Shown here: piece after piece, positions 44,334 through 52,695 of the stretch
How positions within the stretch are numbered: the first letter of the stretch is position 1
How the letters are laid out: each line of letters starts with the position of its first letter
Origin: Paractinoplanes aksuensis
GTDB taxonomy: Bacteria > Actinomycetota > Actinomycetes > Mycobacteriales > Micromonosporaceae
DNA: 64,000 nt
Assembly: GCF_024137025.1 (NCBI RefSeq)
Contig: NZ_JAMYJR010000009.1
Coordinates: 62,001 to 126,000 of the forward strand
Direction of reading: 5' to 3'
The notes under the pieces: model-generated
Told to the model about the DNA's origin: nothing
Database searches by the model: none
The model's input: the letters and a program-made list of their open reading frames with translations, nothing else
Program-made: the position numbers and the translations under genes

Positions 44334-45039
44334 GCGTGCGCAGGCCGAATCCGTCCTCGACCGTGTCGTCCGGCGGTGGGCCGGTCGGTTCGTCGGCCGT
44401 ACGCGGGGAGGGCATGAGGATCGCCCGGCCGACGCCGGCCCGGCGGGCGCACACGACGTCGCGCCGGGGGGTGTCGCCGACGAACCAGCAGTCCCCGGGG
44501 GCCAGGCCCAGCTCGTCGGTGGCGTTCCAGATCATCTGCGGGTTGGGTTTCCGGACGCCGGCCTCGTCGCTGTAGATCTGCACGGCGAAGTGGTGGCCGA
44601 GGCCGGCCTTGTCGAGGAAGTCGCGGTGGGCCGCGCCGGACAGCGTGTTCGAGACCACGGCCAGCGTGACGCCGGCATCGGCCGCTGCCTCCAGGGCCGA
44701 CGGGATGCCCGGCCGCAACGCCCAGTTGTCCCGCCAGGCCCACTCGTAGCTCAGCTTGCGCACCGCCCCGCGCACCGGCACCTGGGCCGCCGGCGGCCAC
44801 CCGGGCAGGATGAACCGCTCCCACACCTCGGCCTGGGGCAGCTCGTCCGGCCAGTCCTCGTCACGCCAGGCCGACCAGGCCGCGGCGCCCTCGGTCAGCG
44901 TGCGCTGGATCTCGCCCGGCGTCAGCACGCCGTTGACCAGGTTGAAAATGCGCAGCACGAGGCCGGGCGGAGCGGTCCGGCGCGACGGGGCGTCGGCCAG
45001 CACTCCGCCGAAGTCGAGCAGGATCGCCGCGGGCCGCAT
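44314..45039 (-). CDS. HAD-superfamily hydrolase
   Basis: 241 residues from ATG 45039. HAD motif I ILLDFGGVLAD (nucleophile Asp with Gly at the second position, usual for this branch), motif II Thr/Ser in VVSNTLSG, motif III Lys in RKPNPQMIW, motif IV GDCWFVGDTPRRDVVCARRAG. A four-helix cap lies between motifs I and II. Phosphatase of a small metabolite is likely. The stop of the ROK kinase gene upstream is one base from this ATG, so the two are probably coupled. Confidence 0.85.
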   Translation of the reverse strand: MRPAAILLDFGGVLADAPSRRTAPPGLVLRIFNLVNGVLTPGEIQRTLTEGAAAWSAWRDEDWPDELPQAEVWERFILPGWPPAAQVPVRGAVRKLSYEWAWRDNWALRPGIPSALEAAADAGVTLAVVSNTLSGAAHRDFLDKAGLGHHFAVQIYSDEAGVRKPNPQMIWNATDELGLAPGDCWFVGDTPRRDVVCARRAGVGRAILMPSPRTADEPTGPPPDDTVEDGFGLRTLIEKCL

Positions 45040-45040
45040 G

Positions 45041-45811
45041 TCAGCGGGCGGTGCCCAGGGTCCAGGCGCGCACGCCGCCGACGATGCCCGCCGTGTTCGG
45101 CACCACGACCACATCGTCACCCATGCGGGCGAGCTGTGTGGCCGTGATCAGGCGAGAGTTGCCACCGCCGAGATACAGCCGGTCCCACAGGAAGACCGGG
45201 CGCAGCCCCTCGACGACGTTACGGACCCGGCGCGACCAGAGGGCGTCACCGAGGCGGCGGCGCTCGTGCTCGCCGATGTACGTGTCGTACGACATGCCCC
45301 ACCGCACCGGCGCCTGCGACATCTCGAGGTGCGGGGCCAGCGCGCCGCCGTCGAACAGCGCGCAGCCCAGTCCCGTGCCCAGGGTCAGCACCAGCTCGCA
45401 GCCCGTCCCGGCGACCACTCCGGCCCCGTGCACCTCGGCGTCGTTGAGCACGAGCGTGGGGCGGCCGAACGCGTCCTCCAGGGCGGTGCGCGCGTCGAAG
45501 CCGAACCAGGCCTCCTGCAGCTCGGGGTCGATCCTCGTCCGCGGGCCGCTGCGGGTGATGTAGTGCGGGGTCGCCACGACGACGCCGTGCCGCAGCATGC
45601 CGGGCATGCCCACGGTGACCCGGTCGTGCGCGGGCAGCCGCGCGCCGAGCTGCGTCAACGTCTTGACGAAGAGCTCGGGGGGCAACGGATAGGGGGTGGG
45701 GACGCGCAGCGGCTGGGCCCGCATGGTCCCCGCCTCGTCGAGCACGGAACCCTTGATGCCGCCGCCGCCACAGTCGATCGTCAGGGTGAAAGCCACGCCG
45801 CCAGTTTGCAT
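45041..45811 (-). CDS. ROK-family kinase, polyphosphate-glucokinase-like
   Basis: 256 residues from ATG 45811, preceded by GAGGAGG at good spacing. N-terminal phosphate loop TLTIDCGGGGIKGSVLD, catalytic region LVLNDAEVHGAGVV (Asp in N-D), GCELVLTLGTGLGCALF (second phosphate motif), and LGGGNSRLITA. The order and spacing resemble actinobacterial polyphosphate glucokinases, which phosphorylate glucose with polyphosphate or ATP. The usual 'DIGGSGIKG' reads 'DCGGGGIKG' here, so substrate preference may differ. It forms a pair with the HAD hydrolase, perhaps a sugar/sugar-phosphate couple. Confidence 0.8.
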   Translation of the reverse strand: MQTGGVAFTLTIDCGGGGIKGSVLDEAGTMRAQPLRVPTPYPLPPELFVKTLTQLGARLPAHDRVTVGMPGMLRHGVVVATPHYITRSGPRTRIDPELQEAWFGFDARTALEDAFGRPTLVLNDAEVHGAGVVAGTGCELVLTLGTGLGCALFDGGALAPHLEMSQAPVRWGMSYDTYIGEHERRRLGDALWSRRVRNVVEGLRPVFLWDRLYLGGGNSRLITATQLARMGDDVVVVPNTAGIVGGVRAWTLGTAR

Positions 45812-45859
45812 GGAGTACACCTCCTCGCACAGCAATTGTGACCCGGTATCGTCGCTGCG

Positions 45860-46660
45860 GTGTCGAGGGCCGTCCGGATCAGCACCCGCAATGCCAGCTT
45901 CCAGCAGTGGCAGGCGCTGCTGACCAACCGCAACAAACGCCACCGGGCCGGGGAGTTCCTGGTTCAGGGCGTACGCCCGATCTCGCTCGCGGTCGACCAC
46001 GGGTGGGAGATCCGCGACCTCATCCATCCCGACCGGCAGTCCCTGTCGTCGTGGGCGCGCGACATCCTGGAGCGCAGCGGCGCCCGGCCGGTGGCCATGT
46101 CCCCCGAGCTGGTGGCCGAGCTGGCCGACAAGGATTCGGCCGAGTTGATCGCCGTGGTCGCGATGCCCGCGGCGCCCGAACTCCCCTCGTTCGATGATCC
46201 GCATCTTCTGGTGGTCGTCTTCGACCGGCCCAGCACGCCCGGCAACATCGGCACGCTGATCCGCTCGGCCGACGCGTTCGGCGCGGCCGCGGTGGTGGTC
46301 ACCGGGCACGCCGCCGATCCGTTCGACCCCAAGTCCGTGCGGGCCAGCACGGGTTCGCTGTTCGCGCTGCCGGTGATCGCGGCCGACGGCCCCGACGATG
46401 TGCTCCCGTGGGCCGCGCGGGCCGGCGTGCAACTGGTCGGCACCGACGAGCACGGCGCGGTCGACGTGGCCGACCACGACCTGACCGGCCCGACCATGCT
46501 GCTGATCGGCAACGAGACGGCCGGTCTCAGCACGGCCTGGAAGAACGCGGCCGACGTCCTGGTCCGCATCCCCATCACCGGCGCGGCCAGCTCGCTCAAC
46601 GCGGCCGCCGCGGCCACGGTGGTGCTCTACGAAGCTTCGCGCCAGCGGTCCCGGGCCTAG
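45860..46660 (+). CDS. TrmH/SpoU-family RNA methyltransferase
   Basis: 266 residues from GTG. N-terminal RNA-binding region (about 1-110) with RNKRHRAGEFLVQGVRPI; SPOUT catalytic domain with FDRPSTPGNIGTLIRSADAFGAAAVVVTG, LLIGNETAGLS and the C-terminal trefoil-knot block IPITGAASSLNAAAAATVVLYE. These enzymes 2'-O-methylate ribose of tRNA or rRNA using SAM. The exact target, for example 23S rRNA (RlmB-like) or tRNA, is not predictable. Confidence 0.92.
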   Translation: MSRAVRISTRNASFQQWQALLTNRNKRHRAGEFLVQGVRPISLAVDHGWEIRDLIHPDRQSLSSWARDILERSGARPVAMSPELVAELADKDSAELIAVVAMPAAPELPSFDDPHLLVVVFDRPSTPGNIGTLIRSADAFGAAAVVVTGHAADPFDPKSVRASTGSLFALPVIAADGPDDVLPWAARAGVQLVGTDEHGAVDVADHDLTGPTMLLIGNETAGLSTAWKNAADVLVRIPITGAASSLNAAAAATVVLYEASRQRSRA

Positions 46661-46682
46661 GGCGTATCTGGCGCCCTAGAAC

Positions 46683-47588
46683 TCAGAACCGGGCGAACGA
46701 CCGGATCGGCATGCGCGGGCCGAACTTGGGGGCGCCGATGCCGCCGTGGGCCAGCAGTTCGCAGACGCGGGCGCGGTGGCCGCGGAACGGCTCCAGCAGC
46801 TCGAGCATCCGCTCGTCGGTGCCGCGGGCCTCGCCGGCCAGCGCCCACGCGACCGTGTTGGGAATGTGGAAGTCGCCCACGCTGACGGCGTCGGCATCGC
46901 CGTACGCGACCCGCACGACCTCGGCCGCGGTCCACACCCCGATGCCGGGCAGGGCCATCAGGCGCCGGGTGGCGTCGGCCGAATCGGCGCACAGCTCGAG
47001 CCGGGCCGCGACCACCGCGGCGCGTTGCAGGGCCTGGGTGCGGCGCTGTTCCATGCCGTACGGATGGAAGACCCAGTACGGCGTGGCCGCGATCACGGCC
47101 GGGTCGGGCGGCAGCATCAGCTCGCGCGGGCCCGGGGCCGGCTCGCTGAGGTTCTGGCAGATCAACCGGTAGGCCCGGTGCGCCTCTTTGCCGGTGACCT
47201 TTTGTTCGAGCACGGCCCGCAACACGCTGCGGAACACCAGGCCGGTGGCGGGCAGCCGGATGCCCTCGAAGGTGCGGGCCAGCCGCTTGATCAGCGGGTG
47301 GGCGGCGGCCAACGCGGGGAAGGCGGTCACGTCGTCGCGCAGGCCCGCGATGGCGTCGGCGCGGTCGAGGATCCACTGCTCGCCCGGGCCGTAGCCGGTG
47401 GCTACCAGATCCTGGCCGTCGCGCGCGAGATGCAGCGTGGCCGGGCCTTCGGGCGTACGGGCGGTGAGCCACAACTCGTCGCCGGTGAACACGCCGCACG
47501 GGTCGTGCCGGGGCACCAGCAGCGAGCGGACCGAGGCGCCGAAGTGGTAGCGCTCCGGTGGCGTCATCCTGCGGGTCACCGGCAACAC
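46683..47588 (-). CDS. AlkA-type DNA-3-methyladenine glycosylase II
   Basis: 301 residues from GTG 47588. HhH-GPD superfamily: N-terminal domain (about 1-110), helix-hairpin-helix LMALPGIGVWTAAEVVRVAYG and the catalytic Asp in VSVGDFHIPNTVAWAL. VLRAVLEQKVTGKEAHRAYR is the conserved FRxxLxQQ-like block. It removes alkylated bases in base-excision repair. Ribosome binding site is weak. No AraC/Ada fusion is present. Confidence 0.9.
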   Translation of the reverse strand: MLPVTRRMTPPERYHFGASVRSLLVPRHDPCGVFTGDELWLTARTPEGPATLHLARDGQDLVATGYGPGEQWILDRADAIAGLRDDVTAFPALAAAHPLIKRLARTFEGIRLPATGLVFRSVLRAVLEQKVTGKEAHRAYRLICQNLSEPAPGPRELMLPPDPAVIAATPYWVFHPYGMEQRRTQALQRAAVVAARLELCADSADATRRLMALPGIGVWTAAEVVRVAYGDADAVSVGDFHIPNTVAWALAGEARGTDERMLELLEPFRGHRARVCELLAHGGIGAPKFGPRMPIRSFARF

Positions 47589-47626
47589 TGTGCCACCTTC
47601 CGGGGCCGTTGCCCACTACGCGCAGG

Positions 47627-47664
47627 CCGATGGCCCTGACCGCGCTCCCGGTCAGGGCCATCGG
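47627..47664. terminator. 15-bp perfect hairpin in the spacer
   Basis: CCGATGGCCCTGACC (47627-47641) pairs with 47650-47664 around eight bases. It lies upstream of the AlkA-like gene and downstream of the secreted-protein gene, on whose minus-strand read-through it could act. Confidence 0.5.
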
Positions 47665-47775
47665 AGGGGACGTCCGGACACCCGAGTTGGTCCGGAACGT
47701 CCTGTAGGAGCGACCGCTGTTGTCGTCCGTCAGGGGGAAGGACGACCGCCCGGAGGGCGACGGGGGGTCCGTTCG

Positions 47776-47805
47776 GGGACGGGGTCATGTCGGTGACCCC
47801 GTCCC
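47776..47805 (-). terminator. Hairpin downstream of the secreted Gly/Asn/Gln-rich protein gene
   Basis: GGGACGGGGTCA (47776-47787) pairs with TGACCCCGTCCC (47794-47805). It lies 43 bases past the stop of the gene at 47848-49128 and is the likely end of the envelope operon. No U-tract. Confidence 0.55.
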
Positions 47806-47847
47806 GTCCGGGTTCGCCTCCGGGTACCAGCGGCGATGCTCCTCAGA

Positions 47848-49128
47848 TCAGCGGCGTCCGCCGCGAACGGTGATGCGGACCGTGTCGAAGGCCGGCGTCT
47901 GGTTGGCGCGGACCATCATCGGGATGCGGTGCGAGCCGTCACCGGCCCACGAGGCGCACTGCGCGGTGCCGGCGTTGGGCAGACCCGGGACCTGGATGTT
48001 GACCGAGTCGGGGGTCGCGCCACCGCGGCTGTCCTCGGTCGCCACGAAGAACGCGGGGACCGGGTCGGGCGCCGGGGCCTCGTTGGTGTTGGCCAGCATC
48101 CGGCAGGCGGTGTGGAAGTGACCGCGGACCAGGCCGTTGGCCAGGACCGAGCTCTCCACGTAGTAGCCACCCTGGCCGGCCGCGAGGAAGCGGTCACGGA
48201 TCAGGTTGCGGGTGCTGACGGTCAGCGTGAACGGGGTGTTCGGGTTGACCGCGCGCGGGGCCCGGGTGATCAGCAGCGTCGGGTTGGCGTTGGCCTCGCC
48301 GACCTCACCGAACTCGGTCGAGACGCAGCGGCTGCCTTCCTGGAAGCCGTTGTGCGGGGTCAGGTTGCTGGTGTCACAGCTGTTGGTCAGCACGCCCAGC
48401 CCGGCGCCCGGAGGCGGGGTGGTCTGCTCCTCGGTGGGCTCGGGGTCGGGCTGCTGCTCGCCGCCGTTGCCCTGCTCGCCGTTGTCGCCGCCCTGCTCGC
48501 CGTTGCCCTGGCCGTTGTCACCGCCGTTGCCCTGCTCGCCGTTGCCCTGCTCGCCGTTGCCCTGGCCCTCTTCGCCATTGCCCTGGCCGTTGTCGCCGCC
48601 CTGCTCGCCGTTGCCCTGGCCGTTCTCGCCGCCAGTGCCCTGCTCGCCGCCGCCGTTGTTGCCCTCTTCGCCGTTGCCGTTCTCGCCGTTGCCCTCTTCG
48701 GGGGCCTCGGCGCTCGGGTCGGCGGCCGGGACGGTCGCGGCCTCGGTCGGCGGGGTGGTCTGGTTGCCCTTGCCACCGCCGTTGTTGCCGACGTTGTTCA
48801 TCACCCAGGTGCGGCACCGGGTGCGCAGCGTCTGGGTCGACACCGTGTCGCCGGCGCCGTCGTCGGGGTGCTGGGTCACCTTGCCGTTGTTGGTGGTGTA
48901 GGTGCCCTTACGCGTCTCCGTCGAGAGCTTCGCGCGCTGCGGAGCCTGAACGTCGTCGCACGCCGCCAGAGCCTTCTTCTGGGTGCGGTCGGTGCTCGCG
49001 TTGGAGACCTGGGTGACGGTCACGATGCCGCCGAAGGCCACCAGCGTGGCAGCCACCGCGATGATGCGGCGCTTGCCGGAGAACCAGTTGTTGCTCCTGG
49101 ATGCGCGCCGGTACTTGGACCTTCGCAT
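47848..49128 (-). CDS. Secreted protein with a Gly/Asn/Glu/Gln-rich low-complexity region
   Basis: 426 residues from ATG 49128. N-terminal basic segment plus one hydrophobic helix (RRIIAVAATLVAFGGIVTVTQ) acts as a signal or anchor; a short domain with CRTWVMNNVGNN; then a low-complexity region (about residues 141-228) built from GEQGN/NGQGN/GGDN-type units; and a C-terminal domain (about 235-425) with paired cysteines (TNSCDTSN...GSRCVS; TACRML...TAQCASW). I recognise no family. The disordered linker suggests a cell-surface protein with a stalk. Last gene of a three-gene run after the lipoprotein and the DUF4142 gene (41-base gap). Confidence 0.75.
   Translation of the reverse strand: MRRSKYRRASRSNNWFSGKRRIIAVAATLVAFGGIVTVTQVSNASTDRTQKKALAACDDVQAPQRAKLSTETRKGTYTTNNGKVTQHPDDGAGDTVSTQTLRTRCRTWVMNNVGNNGGGKGNQTTPPTEAATVPAADPSAEAPEEGNGENGNGEEGNNGGGEQGTGGENGQGNGEQGGDNGQGNGEEGQGNGEQGNGEQGNGGDNGQGNGEQGGDNGEQGNGGEQQPDPEPTEEQTTPPPGAGLGVLTNSCDTSNLTPHNGFQEGSRCVSTEFGEVGEANANPTLLITRAPRAVNPNTPFTLTVSTRNLIRDRFLAAGQGGYYVESSVLANGLVRGHFHTACRMLANTNEAPAPDPVPAFFVATEDSRGGATPDSVNIQVPGLPNAGTAQCASWAGDGSHRIPMMVRANQTPAFDTVRITVRGGRR
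48460..48705 (-). repeat. Short imperfect tandem repeats coding the Gly/Asn/Gln-rich stalk
   Basis: Units such as CTGCTCGCCGTTGCC recur with period nine or fifteen bases on the plus strand. They keep frame in the minus-strand gene and code GEQGN-type repeats. On the plus strand they spell artificial valine/leucine-rich frames, which are not genes. Confidence 0.8.
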
Positions 49129-49169
49129 GGGGTGACACCTTTCTCTTACGCGAGGGGACGTGGCTGGGG

Positions 49170-49964
49170 CTACCGCGCCCGGAAAATGCGCATTGACGTG
49201 ATGACGCCGGCCACGAGCGCGGCCGCGAGGACGAGCAGGATCACGGTGGTGCTGACGCCCGGGATGCCACCGCTGCTGCTGGCGGCCGCGAGCATCTGCC
49301 CGTCCACCGGAACCGGACCGCTGCCGGGGTTCGCGGGGGCGGGGGCTGTGGGAAGTTGCGCGTAGTCGACGATGTTGCTCGACTCCAGCAGCGTCATGTG
49401 GGTCATGACGAACTGGTTGGTCTCCTGGGCCAGCTTGCGCACGGAGTCGTTGCGCGTGGAGGCCCGGATGGTCGCGATGGCCGGGAAGATCTTGCCGTGG
49501 GCGGCCCGCAACCGGTCGATGAAGATCTGGTCGAACTGGGCGCCGTTCGCGTCCCGCATCTCCTGCAGCCAGAACTGCTGGTCGCTGTTCGGCTTGGCCG
49601 GCAGGTCGATGTTGAGCTTCTTGGCCGTTTTCCGGTCGAGGTCGTCGAGAATCACGTGCTGCTCGGCGATCGATTTGCCGATCTTCACGATGCGCGGGTC
49701 GTTCGACTTCTCCTGGGCCATGTTGCCGGCCGGGATCTCCCACAGGCCGGCCAGCCGCACCTTGATGACGAAGTCCTTGTCCGCGTCGCTGACCGCGCCG
49801 ACACCCTTGTTGCTCAGGCCGTTGGACGACGGGACCGGAATCGGCCCGCTGTCGCCGGGGGCGGCCTGAACAGGGGCGACCGGCGCGACCAGGAACGTCA
49901 GAACCGCCGCGGAAATGCCCACCAACCAACGCGTCGGACGGCGCGTAAAGCGAGCGGTAAGCAT
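49170..49964 (-). CDS. DUF4142 protein with signal peptide and C-terminal membrane anchor
   Basis: 264 residues. Signal peptide (about 1-35, ending VQAAPG), DUF4142 ferritin-like four-helix domain (about 55-205: ADKDFVIKVRLAGLWEIPAGNMAQEKSNDP, IAEQHVILDDLDRKTAKKL), then a Pro-rich linker and one C-terminal helix (STTVILLVLAAALVAGVI) with a basic tail, a likely membrane anchor. The family is found in cell-envelope proteins of many bacteria with unknown role. 44 bases downstream of the lipoprotein gene and 41 bases upstream of the secreted-protein gene. Confidence 0.85.
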   Translation of the reverse strand: MLTARFTRRPTRWLVGISAAVLTFLVAPVAPVQAAPGDSGPIPVPSSNGLSNKGVGAVSDADKDFVIKVRLAGLWEIPAGNMAQEKSNDPRIVKIGKSIAEQHVILDDLDRKTAKKLNIDLPAKPNSDQQFWLQEMRDANGAQFDQIFIDRLRAAHGKIFPAIATIRASTRNDSVRKLAQETNQFVMTHMTLLESSNIVDYAQLPTAPAPANPGSGPVPVDGQMLAAASSSGGIPGVSTTVILLVLAAALVAGVITSMRIFRAR

Positions 49965-50008
49965 TTTCTCTCTACCTCCGGATCAGCGTTTCTCAGGGGA
50001 CTTTTGAA

Positions 50009-50728
50009 TCAGTAGCTGTAGTCACTGCCGGTGCCACCGGCGTCACCCGAATCGGAACCGGCTTCGTCGTCCGAGTCCTTGGCGGGCGGGGCCACCGGCT
50101 TCGACACCTTGGGCAGGCAGGTCAGGTTCTTGGCGCCGTCGGGCCGAATCACGAACCAGGTGCCGCTGACGTTCTGGCCCTTCCAGTTACCGGGCTTCTT
50201 GTCACCGATGTAGCGGTAGAGCGGCCAGCCCTTGAGGGTCAGTTGCTTGCTGCCGTCGGCCCGGGTCACCGTGCCCACGAGCTTGTCGTCGACGCCCTTG
50301 AGGGTCGGCTTGCCGTCGTTGGTCAGGGAAGGCGGCCAGACCTCGGCGCAGTCGCCGACGCAGTTCGACTTGGCCGGCTCGTTCTTGTCCTTGTCGAAGC
50401 GGTAGAGCACGAAGCCCTCGTCGTCCACCACGACCTTGCCCATCCGGGCCACCTTGGTGCCGGTCAGCTCGGAGGTGACCTCTTCCTCGCTGAGCTCGGG
50501 GGCGGCGTCGGCGGCGGCCGGCGGGGCCGTGGCCTCGGGGTCGGCCGGAGGAGCGTCGGTGGCCGACGGGTCGGCCGGGTCCGCGGTCGCGGCCACGTTC
50601 TCCGCGGCGGGCTCAGCGGCGTTGCCGTAGTCGGCCTGGTTGTATCCCTGCGGGGCGCAGCCGGTCACTGCGAACGCCGCGGCGATTGCGGCGCCGACGA
50701 CCATCAACTTTCGCTTCTCCGGTAGCAC
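50009..50728 (-). CDS. Secreted_repeat (COG4315) lipoprotein, SCO0930-like
   Basis: 239 residues from GTG 50728; GGAGGG is at good spacing. Signal peptide with lipobox AVTGC. After an acidic Ala/Pro-rich linker come two copies of the 'secreted repeat' unit: KVARMGKVVVDDEGFVLYRFDKDK...SNCVGDCAEVWPP and VTRADGSKQLTLKGWPLYRYIGDKKPGNWKGQNV...WFVIRPDG. Such lipoproteins are common on actinobacterial surfaces and are often under an ECF sigma factor; function unknown. First gene after the anti-sigma gene, separated from it by a strong terminator. Confidence 0.87.
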   Translation of the reverse strand: MLPEKRKLMVVGAAIAAAFAVTGCAPQGYNQADYGNAAEPAAENVAATADPADPSATDAPPADPEATAPPAAADAAPELSEEEVTSELTGTKVARMGKVVVDDEGFVLYRFDKDKNEPAKSNCVGDCAEVWPPSLTNDGKPTLKGVDDKLVGTVTRADGSKQLTLKGWPLYRYIGDKKPGNWKGQNVSGTWFVIRPDGAKNLTCLPKVSKPVAPPAKDSDDEAGSDSGDAGGTGSDYSY

Positions 50729-50851
50729 TTGCCCTCCAAGGTGTTTCTGCTCTGGCGTTTCCGGGCTGTAGTACGAGGGCAAGGTCGCGTCGGTTGAAGA
50801 AAGTTCCCATCAATTTCCGAGTTTTTCCCGGCGGGCCACCGGACCTGCTTC

Positions 50852-50896
50852 TCTAAGAAAAAACAAAGGATCCCGGCCGATCGGCCGGGATCCTTT
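50852..50896 (-). terminator. Rho-independent terminator after the anti-sigma gene
   Basis: 50865-50896 is a perfect 32-base palindrome (AAAGGATCCCGGCCGA plus its reverse complement). On the minus strand it is followed by a run rich in T (TTTGTTTTTTC, down to 50854), the classic intrinsic terminator. It lies 16 bases past the anti-sigma stop and separates the sigma operon from the lipoprotein operon. Confidence 0.9.
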
Positions 50897-50912
50897 ATGA
50901 GTGCGGGTGCGG

Positions 50913-51692
50913 TTACGGAACGCGAACCAGCGTGTCGCCGGCGCCGCTCGAGGTGACCTCTTGCACCTGGATGTGCGCGATCTGGTCGCGCGGGGTCGAG
51001 GTGATCGCCTGGAGCAGCAGCGGCTCCGGGTTGGCGGCGGTGCCCCAGCCCCGGTCGCCCACCTTCCACGAGACGAGCGGCTCGCTCGTGCCGTCGGTGT
51101 GCACGGCGACCAGCCGGCAGACCTTGGGCCCCTGGATGTTGGCGATGGCGAACTGGATCTGCGTGCCCCAGTCCTTCTTCACCAGACCCACCGTCGCGGC
51201 CACCCCGGTCCGCGGGTCGGTGCCGGTCAGCGACTCGCCGGCCAGGGCCGTGCCACCGAGACCGGTGCCCCCGCCCGAGACGGGCAGCGGGTCGAGCTGG
51301 GTGCTGTCGCGCTGGGCGGTGTTGGTCGACGCCGGGTCGGCGTTGTCGCCGAGCACCGAGCCGCCGACGAAGAACGCGCCGATCGACAGCATCGCGAAGA
51401 TGACCACGGCCGCGGCCAGCGAGTAGAGCCGCCGGCTGTTGGCCCGGTGGCGCTCGCGGGAGGCCTCGCCGATCACCTTCTGCAGCATGAAGCCGTCGCG
51501 CCGGGTCTCCTCGGCGGCGATCACCGCGTTGGCGTCGACGTCGGCCAGCAGATCGGCCACCTCGACGAACGACTCGAGCTCGTAGGCGCACCGAGGACAG
51601 TCGATCAGATGGTCCTCGAACTGTGTGGCGTCGCGTTCGTCGAGCACACCCAAGGCGTACGACGCGACATCGAAGTGGTCTTCCTGGGTCAT
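50913..51692 (-). CDS. Zinc-binding anti-sigma factor (RskA/RslA-like)
   Basis: 259 residues. The cytoplasmic anti-sigma domain carries the ZAS motif FEDHLIDCPRCAYELESF (H-x3-C-x2-C, about 25-45). One transmembrane helix near 88-110 (SLAAAVVIFAMLSIGAFFVGGS) leads to an extracytoplasmic domain (about 115-259) that starts in a Gly/Ser-rich linker. It holds its cognate sigma factor (upstream, overlapping by four bases) until a signal releases it, probably by proteolysis of the membrane segment. Confidence 0.93.
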   Translation of the reverse strand: MTQEDHFDVASYALGVLDERDATQFEDHLIDCPRCAYELESFVEVADLLADVDANAVIAAEETRRDGFMLQKVIGEASRERHRANSRRLYSLAAAVVIFAMLSIGAFFVGGSVLGDNADPASTNTAQRDSTQLDPLPVSGGGTGLGGTALAGESLTGTDPRTGVAATVGLVKKDWGTQIQFAIANIQGPKVCRLVAVHTDGTSEPLVSWKVGDRGWGTAANPEPLLLQAITSTPRDQIAHIQVQEVTSSGAGDTLVRVP

Positions 51693-52372
51693 TCGGTCAC
51701 CCCCCGCTGCTGCAACGCCGTCCGCAACGCACGCAGAGCGTAATACACCCGTGACTTGGCGGTACCCAACGGAAGGTTGAGCTTCTCCGCCGCCTCCGGC
51801 ACCGTGCGGCCCCGGAAGTACGTCTCGATGAGGATCTCGCGGTGCGACTGGCTGAGTTCGCGCAGCGCGTCGGAGACCGTCATCGACTGCAGAACGCGGT
51901 CGGTTTCATCGGACTGACTGGGGAAGCTCTCGAGCTCGCGGTCGTACGTCTCGGCCGGCCGGGCACTCGCGCTCCGGTGGTCGTCGATCGCGATACGCCG
52001 CGCGACGGTCACCAGCCAGGGCCGCAGCGACTGCTGCCCCTGGGCGCCGAGCCGGTGCGCATTGCGCCAGGCCCGGAGCAACGTCTCCTGCACGATGTCC
52101 TCAGCGCGCTGCCGGTCACCGCCGGTCAGACGCAGCACGAACATCAGAAGTGGTCCCGCATGCTCCTCATAGAGCATCTTGACCAGAGTGTCCTCGTGAG
52201 AAGCCCCCGCGGGGGTCGCGGCCTCATGCCGCGGCGCCTGCCGGGGAATCACTGAACCACCATCGCCCGCACTACGGCCTCCGTCGAGAGACTGCCACCG
52301 TCCACCGGAATGCTGCTGTGTCATCAGGCGCACCCCGCCTGGCGCCAGCCGATGTTCGGCCACCGCATGCAT
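51689..52372 (-). CDS. ECF RNA polymerase sigma factor (SigL/SigK-like)
   Basis: 227 residues from ATG 52372, with GGAGG five bases upstream (a Met at 52324 is the alternative). Sigma region 2 reads MLYEEHAGPLLMFVLRLTGGDRQRAEDIVQETLLRAWRN and region 4 reads VSDALRELSQSHREILIETYFRGRTVPEAAEKLNLPLGTAKSRVYYALRAL, as in group-4 (ECF) factors of the SigK/SigL branch. The ATGA overlap with the zinc anti-sigma gene shows one transcript. Targets may include the lipoprotein operon downstream; a GGAAC-like -35 block occurs 76-80 bases before that operon, but no matching -10 is convincing. Confidence 0.93.
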   Translation of the reverse strand: MHAVAEHRLAPGGVRLMTQQHSGGRWQSLDGGRSAGDGGSVIPRQAPRHEAATPAGASHEDTLVKMLYEEHAGPLLMFVLRLTGGDRQRAEDIVQETLLRAWRNAHRLGAQGQQSLRPWLVTVARRIAIDDHRSASARPAETYDRELESFPSQSDETDRVLQSMTVSDALRELSQSHREILIETYFRGRTVPEAAEKLNLPLGTAKSRVYYALRALRTALQQRGVTE

Positions 52373-52681
52373 CGATACCTCCACCCGGCGTTTTCCCCGT
52401 CGCCTGAGATACGGCTGGGGACAGCCCTCGGGATCAACGCGGACGGGAAAATTTCGGGGAGCGGTCTCAAACGATCCTCCGCGGTCGTGTGGGGGGTCAC
52501 GAGGCGCATCGGCGGGCGATCGGAATTAATCGATCTGCACCGATATGACGGCCAGGGCAGCCGAATAATACTCAGCCCCACGCGCACCATGAAATACGCA
52601 GTTGAGCAGGACCGACGCACTGGCAGTGCGGCGTTACCGCTAAGTAGGCAAGCCCGGACGCTGCGTTTCCGTCCCGCTATT

Positions 52682-52695
52682 CGGGAGCGCTCCCA
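52682..52695. promoter_or_regulatory. CebR-like palindrome
   Basis: CGGGAGCGCTCCCA differs from the GH12 CebR box in only the first base; its central GGGAGCGCTCCC is a perfect palindrome. It lies about 310 bases upstream of the sigma-factor start and about 375 bases beyond the methyltransferase stop, so its target is not obvious. Confidence 0.5.

Noticed and set aside
48060..49365. Long plus-strand frame rich in Val/Leu/Ala across 48.0-49.4 kb, looking like a repetitive membrane protein.
   Set aside because: It is the antisense of the Gly/Asn/Gln-rich secreted protein; the repeat units make both strands open. Signal peptide, start site and domain pattern support the minus strand.
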